A DNA stretch of 64,000 bases from Agelas oroides (taxonomy: Eukaryota > Porifera > Demospongiae > Agelasida > Agelasidae), in the NCBI GenBank assembly GCA_949130485.1, contig OX422188.1, positions 2,937,722 to 3,001,721 of the forward strand. Reading direction: 5' to 3'. The notes beneath the pieces are model-generated. The model saw only the letters and a list, made by a program, of their open reading frames with translations. It was not told the DNA's origin and searched no databases. Below are positions 13,102 to 23,652 of this stretch, piece after piece. Numbering within the stretch: the stretch's first letter is position 1; every line of letters starts with the position of its first letter. The translations under genes and the position numbers were made by a program.

Positions 13102-14409
13102 ACACACACGTGCACACACACAAGTACAAACAACCTATGTACTTACTTCGCCATCTCCCTCGTCATCGTTCAAGAAATTGAACTTTTCCACCAAACTTAG
13201 TGCCACAACTTCACAGTCAGCAAGGGATGGGCGCTGGATATGCGTCATGAGGACCGTGGCCAAAGTTTGCACCATGTAACGTCTATCAGTGTCAGTCAAA
13301 CACTTCTCCTTCAAGTTGTCCTCAGTCTCTTGCCGAAACTTCGGTATTTGGAAAGGATGGGTGAGTGAACTCACCAGCTGTGTTCAAACAAAGGGACTGT
13401 GAGTATAGTAATTTCCAAGCTATACCTTAAACATTATAATATAGCTACGTACCTTTCTGTTAGGTGTTGAAGTCGATCCCTTTGAGCGAACTGACCCACT
13501 CTTCAAGCTACCACCAAGAGACACCTGAAGGCACCGCAAAACCAGAAAAAGCAATGACACTAATATTCTTCCACTCCCATGTACCTACAAAAGCAGAAAA
13601 CCTTAGATTGGCATAGCACTTGCCCACTTGCATGAAATGCTATGCAGATCAGTTCAACCTCTTCAGGGAACATTATTAATGCCTACCTGTGCCTGCTAAA
13701 ACTTGCACTGCTAACAAAACCACACAATGTAAACAACACGTCAACATCAAAGTCTGCTGGCAAGGAAGTTACAAGCCAATTGCTTTGCTAAAAAGTTCAC
13801 TGAGAGTTGACTCACTGTTGAAGCTGTTGGGCTTCGAAGGCTACTGCCTTCACCAGAGGACAGTGGACTAAGCTCACGAGCGGCCTGTGACAAACCAAAG
13901 TTGGGCTCCGGGGAAGACAGCTGGAAAAAAGCAACAAAAAAAATGACCATGTAAAGCCTGCTGCTAAACTAGGGACACTAAAGGGAGCAAACTGAGCTAA
14001 CCTCGCCAGCAGCATTCCAGGATCGCAAAGCATTGTGCACCTTCAACCTTAGACCTAGTGCAGGTACCACATCCTTCAGCCAATCTGGACTAGGGGTTGT
14101 GCCAAGTCCAAAGGCAATAGCACTGCCGTCCAGATCTTGTTCTGAACAAAGGTCATGCACAAAGGTCACATACGGTTTTATAATCCTTGTCCAGACACAA
14201 CTTAAGTTAACTACAGCAAAATACTTTTTTTTTTTGCATGTTTCCTTACCTCTGAAGGTGCTGACAACCGAGTCAGGAAATCCTTCATCCTCCAGCCATT
14301 CACAGACTTCGTCCAACGACTTGCCCTCGAGACGGCTCGTCATCCCGACTTGAACAAACGTCTTGTGCTTGTAGATGGGATGCCCAGAATCCTGGTCCTG
14401 AGTCGCCAC
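10731..14409 (-). CDS. SAMD3-like SAM-domain protein encoded by the transposon
   Basis: Nine exons join without a frame break: 14409-14250, 14141-14002, 13920-13816, 13524-13453, 13377-13147, 12923-12594, 12522-12354, 11419-11313, 11087-10731. The sum is 1671 nt, 556 residues plus stop. An N-terminal SAM-like domain (about residues 28-95; SLDEVCEWLEDEGFPDSVV, DLDGSAIAFGL) is followed by a Ser-rich linker. Next comes the conserved block of sterile alpha motif domain-containing protein 3-like proteins (YMVQTLATVLMTHIQRPS, FLNDDEGDGE, SWKWFIYYRTQNVNRK, SYQRNLDLLK), and a C-terminal block ending FNLSYHTKTGDVWVFIQEK. It lies head to head with the transposase, 269 bp apart and inside the same TIRs. 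An accessory, repeat-binding role like plant TnpA is inference. Function of the family is unknown to me. Confidence 0.82.
11446..11491. repeat. (CA)n then (CCA)n microsatellite
   Basis: CACACA run followed by ACC trinucleotides, in the intron before exon 8 of the SAMD3-like gene. Confidence 0.9.
13023..13121. repeat. (CA)n microsatellite
   Basis: Long CA run with a few interruptions, inside the intron between exons 5 and 6 of the SAMD3-like gene, just downstream of the exon 5 donor (minus strand). Confidence 0.9.
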
Positions 14410-14678
14410 ACGTTCGACAAACGCTGAAGTGCACGGAGGAATCGAGGATAGAAGTTTGACCGCGTTCTAACTCCTGGCGCCAAGTTCTGCACGGAGCTTT
14501 TAATAGCCAGCCAGCTGCACGTGGCGCCAAAATATCAAAGTTGAACTTTCACCCTGTGAGTCTGAGATAATGAAGTGTGCTCTAATAGGAAGATATGCGC
14601 TTGCCTCTGTAGTCTCTGTCTGAGAACGAGAGGAGACGCGTTTACATGTGAGAGTCAGAGAAGGATCCGGATTAAAAG
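14410..14678. promoter_or_regulatory. Bidirectional promoter region of the transposon
   Basis: The 269 bp between the two start codons must carry the promoters of both divergent genes. A CACGTG E-box is at 14518-14523. No convincing TATA box was identified. Confidence 0.5.
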
Positions 14679-17600
14679 ATGTTGTTCTCCTGTACGTTCT
14701 GTACCTTCCGCTGCAATCTTCGACTAGATCTGATAAAACATCTATTTGGTTCGCACTCAATGGAACCCAGATTTCTGTATCTTTGTGGAATCAAAGGATG
14801 CCCGCACACGTTCAAGTATGGCTCTACGTTCTCTTCATTTAAGACACATGCAAGTCGAAAGCACCCAAACTGGCAGGATCATGTGAACCAAAATAATGAT
14901 GGTGTAGCAGTGGTCTCAGGTCTGGAGCCTAGGCCTGGACCTGTTGCAGACTCCTCAGCTCCTGGTGTTGGGCCCAGTGCAAATAGTGCAGAGATGGAGC
15001 CAGATCCGCATGCCGAATCATTTGAACCTGACTTACACTGTGATACTAACACTGAAACGCCACCAAGTTCCTCAACCAAGAAGGCTGCTGCATTGTTCAT
15101 TCTAACCTTCCAGGAACGGTACAAGTTATCCCAAAAGGCGATCAACTTTGCGGTAGGCACTGTTGACGCAATTGTTGATAGTGCCTGCGAAGCAATTCAC
15201 AGTTCCCTTCAAAAGAGGTATCCTGCCGCTGACATAGCTGAATGCTTTGACAATCGCGAAAGTCCATTTACTGATCTTGATACAGAGTATATGCAATCTA
15301 AGTATTACAAGCAAGAGTTCGGATTAGTGGTAAGTGTGTCATGTGTTCCTGCAATATTTTGCATGCAAATTGGATACCATGCCTAGCTAAAGCAATCCCT
15401 GTCGCAACTCACTGGCTATAATACTCCCTACACAGGAGCCTGTAACCGTGACATTGGGCACAACATATGAATATGAGAGGAGAGGAACAAAGCGCCGGCT
15501 TGTGGAGAAGGCTCATACATTCCAGTATATCCCTCTGATTGAGAACCTTCAGTGGATATTACAAAATACAGAAGTGTATCAGGAGGTATGACAATGACAT
15601 GGTTATAATAATGAAATATTATGCATAATGTACAGCAAGACCAAAGTAAGGCTAACAAAAAAGAAGAGAAGAAACACTTTAAAAATTACACATGCAAAAA
15701 CTAATGAAAACAACACAAGCACAAACAAAAGTACCATGAAAAAAAAAACAAAGAAAACAAATTAAGTAGGGATATCCCACAAAGGATTGTCCATGTTACT
15801 TGTCAAGTTATTATATTTTTTTTACTGTAGGTTTTCAAGGAACGGCCCTCCACTCCAAGTGGGTACTTATATGATTTTTGTGATGGTGAGACCTTCAAGC
15901 AACATCCTTTGTTCAGTACCGAAAATGATGCTTTGCAAATAGTAATATATTACGATGAAGTTGAAACAGCAAACCCACTTGGTTCCTATCGTGGAAAACA
16001 CAAATTAGGTATGCAATTTGTGTATGAGTTTGCTAGGTATGTCACATTTATCCTCTTGTCACGTTGCTTGTACAGGTATGTTTTACTACCTGTTGGGAAA
16101 TATTACGCCCAACTTGCGATCAACTCTAAAGGGTATACAGCTGATAGCCTGTGTTACTACAGAGAACCTGGAGAAATACGGCTTTGAAATGGTTCTGACA
16201 CCATTTATCAAAGATGCCAATGCCCTTTCAAATGTGAGCAAAATTGATGTTTTTAGGCTGCATGCTGACAGTGCATTCTGGCCACAGGGTGTTGTCATGA
16301 CGATCAGAAGTGTGCAAAAGACTGTGAAAGGTGCAGTTCTGTTTGCACTGGCTGATACATTGGCTGCACACAGCATGGGAGGTTTTAAGGTTGGAGTAGG
16401 CTTCTCCTTGCGCAAGTGCAGGATGTGCCTTGCTACTGCAGATCAATTGTCGACTAAGGTTAGCTGGCTAGATTATAGTCTGGCACCCACACACGTTTCT
16501 TGGGTGGGGTAATATGCAGTTCCCTGCATGAGTCTACTGTGGCTTGCATAAATCGAAGTGTACCATTTTCTTGCAGTTCCGGGCTAGAGACTTCACCATG
16601 CGAACACCTGAAACGTATGATTACCATTGTGCACTACTCGACGGGCCTTTGTCGTATGAGGATTCAGTGACATATGGTGTCAACTTCTACAGTCCATTGA
16701 ATTGTCTTGACAACTTTCACGTTGTTACCCAGTTACCACAAGATATAATGCATATCTTGCTGGAAGGTGTCATTCCATATGAGCTTTCATTTTTGCTTAC
16801 GTACTTCATTGTGAACCAAAAGTACTTCACACTTGATCACCTCAATGACAGCATATCTTGCTATGACTACTCTGTTCAAGAAGCAAATGACAAGCCTTCT
16901 CCAGTACGACCTCAAGTCATTTCGTCGAGAGGTGCACGTTTGAGTGAAACATGTAAGTTCTTGAATGCATGCAATCTTCAACGCCACATGCAACACTCAT
17001 GTTTCTTTCTTTCTTTACGTATAGCTGCACAGATGTGGAATTTAGCAACTAACCTTCCTTTGATGATTAGTAGCAAGATACCAGTGGATGACGAGCACTG
17101 GGAGTGCTTTTTGCTTCTTCTTGACATACTGCAGTTGTGCACAACAAGATTTGCATCAGCTGGCCAAGCAGGATACTTGGAAGCCCTCATTCATGACCAT
17201 CACCACCTATTTACTCGATGTTATCCTGATGCTAACATAACTCCAAAAATGCATTATATGGTGCATTTTCCTCGCCAGATTATTCGGTAAGATGTCCTGC
17301 ATTATACAGCCTATCATCTGCTTGTAATTGACTATACATGTATTATTCCAATGAAATGCATAGGACCGGGCCCCTGATCACTACGTGGTGCATGCGTATG
17401 GAAGGCAAAAACTCCTACTTCAAGCGAATCGCCCAAATCAGCAATTTCAAGAATGTGCCATACACAGTTGCGAAAAGACATCAACGCCTCCTGTGTGCGT
17501 ATCTACATGGTGGTGTGTTCTTTGATACCGAAGTTGAATGTGGTCCAGGTACATGTACACACATTGTCTGCATGCACTAAATCACTCAGTATACTGATAG

Positions 17601-18144
17601 TAACATACATATTTTTTACCAAGTAGCTAAAGCTGCCAAGCAACTGTGTGTTGAGGATCCAGACATTATTACCAAGCTGAATGAGATCACAGGGAACAGT
17701 TCACATTCAACTGCTTTGGTACACAGGTGAGATCCTTGAATGCTCTATAGTAGGCCTCTGTGTCTAATGTACTTACAACCTATCTCCTTGTTTTCCTTGT
17801 TTTCCCCATGTATATACATCAGACCTAGATGGATCGTCCACATGGGTGTTAAGTACACATTTACGGAGTATGTCCTTATTGGATGGCAAGATGACGATCT
17901 ACCGGCTTTTGGACAGATTCAGTGCATTGTTGTCATGGATAGCATAGTATTATTCAAAGTCACAAAGTACCACACACTTGGCATTGACCGACACTTCCAC
18001 AGCTATGTGATCAGCAGGAGCAATGGAGTAGAACTCTGTTCACTCTCAGAGCTAGTCGACTATCACCCCTTTCGGGCTCACAACTTGAATGGTCATCAAT
18101 ACATCACATTCCGCTCTCATATTGAAAATGTACTTGGTGTATGA
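14679..18144 (+). CDS. CACTA/EnSpm-like transposase with C2H2 zinc fingers
   Basis: Nine exons join in phase: 14679-15329, 15436-15585, 15831-16008, 16076-16458, 16577-16952, 17025-17286, 17364-17548, 17627-17726, 17823-18144. The sum is 2607 nt, 868 residues plus stop. Two N-terminal zinc-finger patterns are visible (C5-C8-H21-H26 and C36-C41-H57-H62). The core has IYYDEVETANPLG (Asp309), a NITPNLRS block, ALADTLAAHSMGGF (Asp420), the RKCRMC cysteine pair, QDIMHILLEGV, and late MHYMVHFPRQIIR..GPLITTWCMRMEGKNSYFK. This succession, including the late GPL..W...E block, resembles Tnp2-type transposases (Transposase_21 family). The 72-nt intron 16953-17024 is divisible by three and lacks stops, so naive ORF calling reads through it. 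The assignment rests on motif memory. The role as mobiliser of 9737-19292 is inferred from position. Confidence 0.75.
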
Positions 18145-18600
18145 GTTTTGTGTCTATTCTACTAATTGCCACAGCATGTGCTTAGTGAACTATGGGATGG
18201 CTTGAATTGTGCTTAACCTCTGATGCAATATGTTGTTTCCTGTGGCTTTGCTTGGGGACTGTATATATGTGAGGGATTACAAGAGTAAACATTGGCGTAC
18301 GTCATGAAGTGTGTCACAACATTAAGCGTAGTTTTGTGCAATACATCATTATGAGCCTTTTATTGAGATGGACTTTTTATTCGGGCAACATTAATCATAG
18401 CATAATAATAATATATCTACACTGGTAACTTAAATTAACTGACACCAATCAACCTCTGTAATGTTCACATTGTAAGGTTATGCAAAAACAACAATGAATT
18501 TATAATGCAAAATAAACCTTGCCGATGCTGTATACTAACAAACCCTAGCAAATACAACCTCAATGTGTTTATACTTAACAACAATAATTTGTAAATACCA
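18145..18600. other. 3' flank of the transposase gene
   Basis: AT-rich DNA with many AACAA words between the stop codon and the right subterminal repeat. AATAAA is present near 18511. No gene seen. Confidence 0.5.
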
Positions 18601-18609
18601 CCGACATCA

Positions 18610-19292
18610 GTGTGAAAACAACACAAAGTTTGCTTGAAAAACAAACTGTTATTTCAACACTGCTATTGGCTTATCTAACAATTTGCTTTGCCGTTTTAAC
18701 AAATGTGAGTACATACAACTGGTCTGTGTTGTGTTGGCAGCATTGTCTGTGTAATACACTAACACCTGTGTGGAAACAGCATACAATTGTTATAATCACA
18801 TTGTCATTTCTATATTTACATTTTGTTACAGCAACAATTTTTGTTAGAGGAACAAATTGCTAATTTAACAAGGCCATTTGTCATCTAAATTTTTGGTTTT
18901 GTCATTTCAACAAATATAAGTACATATAACTAGTCTGTGTTATGTTGGCAGCATTGTCAGTGTAATGCACTAACACCTATGTAAAAACAGCATACATTTG
19001 TTATAATCACATTGTAATTGCTATACTTACATTTTGTTACCGTAACAATTTTTGTTAGAAGAACAAATTGTTACTTCAACAATGCTATTTGTCCTCTAAA
19101 GATGGTTTATGTAGTATTAACAAATGTGAGTACATACAACTTGTCTGTGTTGTGTTAGCAGCACTGTTTGCAAAATGAGCTCACAGTTGTGTGGAAGTGA
19201 CAGACGATTGTGATAATCACGTTGTTATTGCTATAATTACATTATGTTACCATAACAATTTTTGTTAAAATAACAAAACTATTTTTGCAGTG
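18610..19292. repeat. Right subterminal tandem repeat of the CACTA element
   Basis: About three copies of a 210-211-bp unit. AAATGTGAGTACATACAACT begins at 18701, with its variants at 18912 and 19122. Each is followed by GTCTGTGTTGTGTT, a ..CACTAACACC.. stretch, ATAATCACATTG and TAACAATTTTTGTTA. A partial copy precedes the first full one, and the terminal inverted repeat follows the last. Confidence 0.85.
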
Positions 19293-20319
19293 CAGCAGTG
19301 ACAGTAATAGTCTGCTGTTGAGCACCATATGTACTGGTGACTCGGCAAGTGTATTGTCTGTTGTGGATGGTGTCATTGACTGGATTAAACAGCAGCTGTG
19401 TCTGGGGACCAGTGGAGCTCTGAACCACTCCCCCATTGTACAGCCACTCTGTCATGGTTACATCCAGGTCAGAGGAGCAGGTAAGTGTGGCTGCTCTACC
19501 AACAATCAGCACATCTGGCATTGTAACCTGCAGACCTGAGTTCAGAATATTCAGATAGAGAGAGATAATTGGGGGAATTATACAGAAAATGGATCACAGG
19601 ATATATACAAGAGTGTACATGGGAGACAGGTTAAAGGAAGGAATAAATGATTGCTGGGACAAATGTTACATAAAAATGGAATGGATGAAGTAGCTAACCA
19701 TGAAAGGCATGCAGAACACTCACCATTAATTGTAATATTCCTTGTCACTGTTCCAATCTCATTCAGAATGCTACACAAGTAAACACCAAGAAGCGCACTT
19801 GGAGTACCACTGACAACCAATATATTCTCGTAGGTTGCAGTTACCCCATCTTGCAGTGTCTGTGTCATCTCATACTGTCCTCCACTGCTGAGCACCATTT
19901 CATCTCTCCTCCATGTCACAGTGGTGGCAGGAGAACCCGTGAAAGTGCAGTTCAGAGTGAAGTTTGGTGAGTGCCCCATACGTGGTGCGTTGCAGTGAGA
20001 CAAACTGACACAGGAGCTACAGAATGAGTACAGAAGACATAAATTGTCATAGACAACTAGCCACCTGACTGCATTTTGCGCATGAGATGGCAGTCACCGT
20101 CTCCCGGTCACCCCAGCACATCTGATGAGGCCTGGTATTGGCTGAAATGTGTCCTGCGCAGTGGGTGGCTTTGCATAACACCTTATACAGTGCAGACTTT
20201 GCAACCTAACAAGTTATAAACCCTCAATCTAATTTATGTCTGAGAATCACTAATGCACAGTCATATTATGTCTGGACTCTGCAGGTGCTGGTTTGTGGGG
20301 GACAACTCAACCTATCTCA

Positions 20320-20566
20320 AACAACAGTGCACTGATTGCTGACTCAGATTGGCACAATATACTGCCATTCTGCATCAGAGCAACCCCACATAGGCCGCTG
20401 GATCTCTCCAGCTGGAAATGGCATCACATTTACCTCAACAGATGCATGCGTTTGATGTTGGCCTACATAGTGGGTCATTCCACAGTTACACCACCAGTCT
20501 TACAATATCAAATGGTTTCTCACTGTTGGGTGCTGACCAGGGAGTGCATGCATGCATGACTGCAAA
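20320..20566 (+). pseudogene. Relic Ig-type exon
   Basis: In shifted frames the plus strand reads GRWISPAGNGITFTSTDA and then SYTTSLTISNGFSLLGADQG ending in VHAC, the W...L...D.G.Y.C skeleton of sponge Ig domains. A stop (GTT TGA near 20451) and at least one frameshift separate the halves. The exon end runs straight into a sequence identical to the CACTA terminal repeat. Confidence 0.5.
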
Positions 20567-20600
20567 AACAAAATTGTTGTTTTAGCAAACTATTTGGATA
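20566..20600 (+). mobile_element. Second CACTA-family terminus
   Basis: ACTGCAAAAACAAAATTGTT matches the left end of the 9.56-kb element over its first 18 bases but lacks the leading C. The other end was not found, so this may be a solo or broken copy. Confidence 0.5.
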
Positions 20601-20601
20601 C

Positions 20602-20895
20602 TACAGTTGCGTAACTATCCTTCCAATGCTAATCAGTGCTTGTAAAATATCTATAGTAGGGTTTACTCAAGTATCAACTACCATGCATTACCGTACAGTT
20701 GTGTGACTATCCTTCTCATGCTAATTTAGTGCTTACTCAAGTATCCTCAAGTATCAACTCCCACTGAATCATTACTGTATACAGTTGTATGACCGTCCTC
20801 ATGCTAATCCAAAACAGTGAAGTGCTTTTGAAACAGCTGGAGGGCTAGTTCAAGAATCAGCTCCCACTGAACTACAGTTGTGTGACTATTCAAGT
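20602..20895. repeat. Minisatellite, about 85-95 bp unit
   Basis: TACAGTTGTGTGACTATCC-like starts at about 20603, 20695, 20780 and 20874, each followed by CATGCTAAT..AGTGCTT and then ACTCAAGTATCAACTCCCACTGAA-like text. Diverged copies with internal deletions. Confidence 0.7.
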
Positions 20896-21218
20896 TGCAG
20901 ATGAATGAACACACTACATGCATGCATGGGACAGAGCTAAGAGACACAATGGGGCAACTATATGGAGGAGTTGGGCAAGAATGCGGAAAACACATTAGCA
21001 ACATATTTACCTACTCATCTGCATTGGAAATAAATAAACAGATGGGCAGCCACCTGATGCAGATGGGTAAGCATATAGTGGATGGCTGGCAGGGAGTGAT
21101 ATTCCACATTCTTGACCATCTCCCACCACATACTCATACAGACTTAGCACTAAGCTGTGTCCATGTATGTATATAACATGTTTCATCTGCAACTCAACTA
21201 ACAATTTTACTGTGCAAC

Positions 21219-21236
21219 ACACACACACACACAGAG

Positions 21237-21312
<76 letters not shown>
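21219..21312. repeat. (AC)n/(TG)n microsatellite
   Basis: A short CA run, then ATATA and a long TG run, giving hairpin potential. Confidence 0.95.
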
Positions 21313-21313
<1 letters not shown>

Positions 21314-21402
21314 TGTACAGTAAAATTGTTAGTTGCAACTTATCGGGGGTCATAGGCCGCCCCCTACCGTTGCAACTGACCAACCAAATCCCCTTAGATA
21401 TA

Positions 21403-22168
21403 CAGTAAAACCTCCGAACAAAGGACACATTGGGGACGGGGCATTTGTCCCTTGTAGAGAGGTTGTCCTCTTCTCGGAGGTTTTCTTTTAAACCTATTGG
21501 AAAGTCATTAAAGACAAAACAACTAACACTTACAGGCTTTAAAATGTATTATTACAATATATTCTGTGCATATATTTTCATTTTCAATTGCAAGATGGCA
21601 AGAGCAATACTACTTGTATATTAAAGAAATGCAGAATGATGCAATTATGACGTGTATACAGTAAATACTCGATTGATATCTGTACGAAAGTTTTCGTTTG
21701 CGAGTACAGTGACCGCTCTGTATGCGGAATACGGAGGTATCCGTTATGGGCATTCGGTATACTTCCGGTAGGCGTGGTAATGTGTTAGGTCGCATTTTCG
21801 GACCGGTCCGTTGCTGTACCATGGCGAGAAAGGCTAGCAAGAAGAGCAACAGTGCTAATATAATTCCCAGTCTTTGAATCCAGCGATGGTGGCGCACAAT
21901 CTTACGAAAGCGGTCGACAAGCGTTCGCATTATGTATACAAGACTATTGGTGGGTGTAGTTTCACTGTCCGCTTTCGGAGGTAATTCTGTATTGGCTAAG
22001 GTACGTCTGGGGCTCATCAGTGTCCGTTGTTCGGAGTTGAGAGGTGTCCGTTTCTCGGAGGTTCGAAATGTATTAGTTCTATGGTAAAATCAATCGGGGG
22101 CAAGTGATCTGTCCGCTGTACAGAGGTTGTCCGCTTTTCGGAGGGTCCGTTATTAGAGGTTTTTACTG
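21403..22168. mobile_element. Pogo/Tigger-like non-autonomous transposon
   Basis: Starts CAGTAAAACCTCCGAACAAA and ends GAGGTTTTTACTG, flanked by TA on both sides (21401-21402, 22169-22170). The end type CAGT..AACCTC with a TA duplication is that of pogo/Tigger elements. Interior shows several repeats of GTCCGTT/CTCGGAGG. No transposase. A related copy lies at 37632-38057. Confidence 0.8.
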
Positions 22169-22496
22169 TAATTATTGATTCAGCTTGACACAGGCTTAAA
22201 AAAAAAAATTTGACTTGTATAGCTAGCTTTGTTAAATTTTCAGCTGCATGCATGCAGATGAAATTACATTACAATAACCGATGCTGCTAATTCCCAAGAT
22301 GGCATGGTCATGTGCTGGGAGACCGGTAAGAACGCGGAAAACAGGCGGAAGCAATGATGACTCCCACTTACCGTAGGCGCCGGACGCACTTCGAATTTGG
22401 GGGGGGCACAGTTGAAGCGCGGCGGCCGCTTAGCGGCCGTAGGGGAGGGGCGCAGGACGGGGTTTCCCCCTCCGGTGCGAAGCGCGGTAGCTCAGA

Positions 22497-22847
22497 GGGG
22501 TTCACTAAGTTCACCCAGCTCCATCTGGTGACGTCATAAACTGTAAACTTAATTTTGGTCATAGTAGGTAACAGGTTGCTCACAAGCTAGGGACGAGGTT
22601 TTTATACGAGTCCAGCATCAGCTACATAATTTTCTTGCTCTAAAATTAAGTTGCACAATCTCTTTGAACACAATACAGACTGGTGTTTTGTTGCTGCATG
22701 CCCTCCAGCAACATGTGCTACAAGTCTTTACCCTTCGCAGAGAGGTGTGGCTTGCGGGACTACATGTCTGGATGGCCTACATGGCGCTCTGCGCACATTA
22801 CAGTTTATGACGTCACCACATGGAGTTGGGTGAACTTAGTGAACCCC
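22497..22847. repeat. Inverted-repeat element with ~50-bp arms
   Basis: GGGGTTCACTAAGTTCACCC..TGACGTCATAAACTGTAA at the left is inverted at 22797-22847. The arms include a CRE-like TGACGTCA palindrome. The left flank (22395-22500) is unusually G-rich and CpG-rich. Full element limits not determined. Confidence 0.7.
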
Positions 22848-23219
22848 CGGCCCCCCGCTTCCGTCGCCTATGCTTACTCACTCGTATCTAAACCAGCACA
22901 GCATAGGCAGCCTATGTACAGTTCTGTTACAGATGATGATCACACCTGGAATGTTTACTGTGACTTAGACCAATATCCCATGCAGTATACTTGTGCCATC
23001 TCATGACAGGTACTCCATGCATATCATTCCAAAGTAGTGTTGCACTCCAAATGTAGATAGTAAAAAATACGTGAGGTTTTATAATATACATGGAAGCTGC
23101 ATGCGGGTAAGTTTTGTGCTCATCTGTAACAGAAGTATACAAAGCTTGCATATGTTATGCTGGTTTGAATGAGTAACTATACACGTATATATATAAATTA
23201 ATGCGCGCGAGCGCTAGCT

Positions 23220-23428
23220 CACAGTAAAAACGGACTGGTTGTTTTAACCACAGAGTGGTTACCTTGGTAGCATGGCTTATTTTGTATCAGAGGCTAAGGT
23301 ACAGTTTCCTTGTTGTTTCCTCCTCTTTTCCTTATTCCAGAATGAGGAAAAGAGGAGGAAACAGGCTGTCTTATAATGCAACCTGGGTAACCACTATGCA
23401 GTTAAAACAACCAATCTGTTTACAGTGA
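23220..23428. repeat. MITE with internal hairpin
   Basis: CACAGTAAAAACGGACTGGT..GTTTTAAC is mirrored by GTTAAAACAACCAATCTG..ACAGTG, and the middle (TTTCCTCCTCTTTTCCT / AGGAAAAGAGGAGGAAA) forms a second perfect hairpin. Confidence 0.75.
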
Positions 23429-23652
23429 TATAGATACCGTGTGGTATTTGTGGCGGTAACTATCATAGGGGAGGAGCATCCGTGTTGCCATTCTTAGCTC
23501 TTAGCGACATGCAAGCACAGCCTAATTGTTCACCTACGGTCGCAGAATATAAAATTTCTGGAGTCTACGCTAATTTCTATAGTTCACTGCATCCTAATAG
23601 AATTTACTTCCACCGTTCTTGGGCGGGGGACTCATGCAGTGTCAATTGCGGA

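Larger units (their letters stand above)
9737..19292. mobile_element. Complete CACTA-like (EnSpm) DNA transposon with two genes
   Basis: Left end CACTGCAAAAACAAAATTGT (9737) is matched by the inverted right end ACAAAACTATTTTTGCAGTG (to 19292). The first 11 bp are identical and about 27 of the first 34 agree. Both ends carry tandem repeats of about 205-211 bp. Inside are two divergent intact spliced genes, a SAMD3-like protein and a transposase whose layout resembles Tnp2 of CACTA elements. CA is found at 9735-9736 and again at 19293-19294, a 2-bp target duplication. Removing the element plus one CA rebuilds a complete phase 1-1 Ig exon on the minus strand with donor GTAGGT. CACTG termini, short duplication, subterminal repeats and a two-gene layout all fit the CACTA superfamily. 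Confidence 0.85.
7146..20016 (-). pseudogene. Decayed Ig/FN3 receptor-like gene
   Basis: Exons in transcription order: 20016-19724 (Ig, NFTLNCTFTG ... GVYLCSILNE), 19535-19293 continued at 9736-9732 (Ig, AATLTCSSDL ... RQYTCRVTS; split by the 9.56-kb transposon), 8676-8352 (Ig, MFNMTCTVRT ... GEFTCRANI), 8165-7942 (Ig-like, FTLNCTASVYD) and 7470-7146 (FN3, SAIIQWTMP ... TTYYFRVIARNGFGSA). Where checked, exon ends are phase 1, as usual for shuffled ectodomains. The 20016, 8676 and 8165 exons each need a frameshift to read through (for example between LVFSPL and HYRVFRGEF near 8450), and the 8165 exon lacks the second Ig cysteine. No transmembrane or cytoplasmic exon follows. I read it as a pseudogene. 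Assembly indels could explain some but not all of the damage. Confidence 0.7.

Noticed and set aside
18610-19292. CRISPR-like array
   Set aside because: The unit is ~210 bp without the short repeat/spacer structure, and it lies at the end of a eukaryotic transposon.
23482-23652. N-terminal extension of the small toxin-domain-like ORF
   Set aside because: Open in frame but lacks domain character; the conserved-looking part starts at the Met at 23653.
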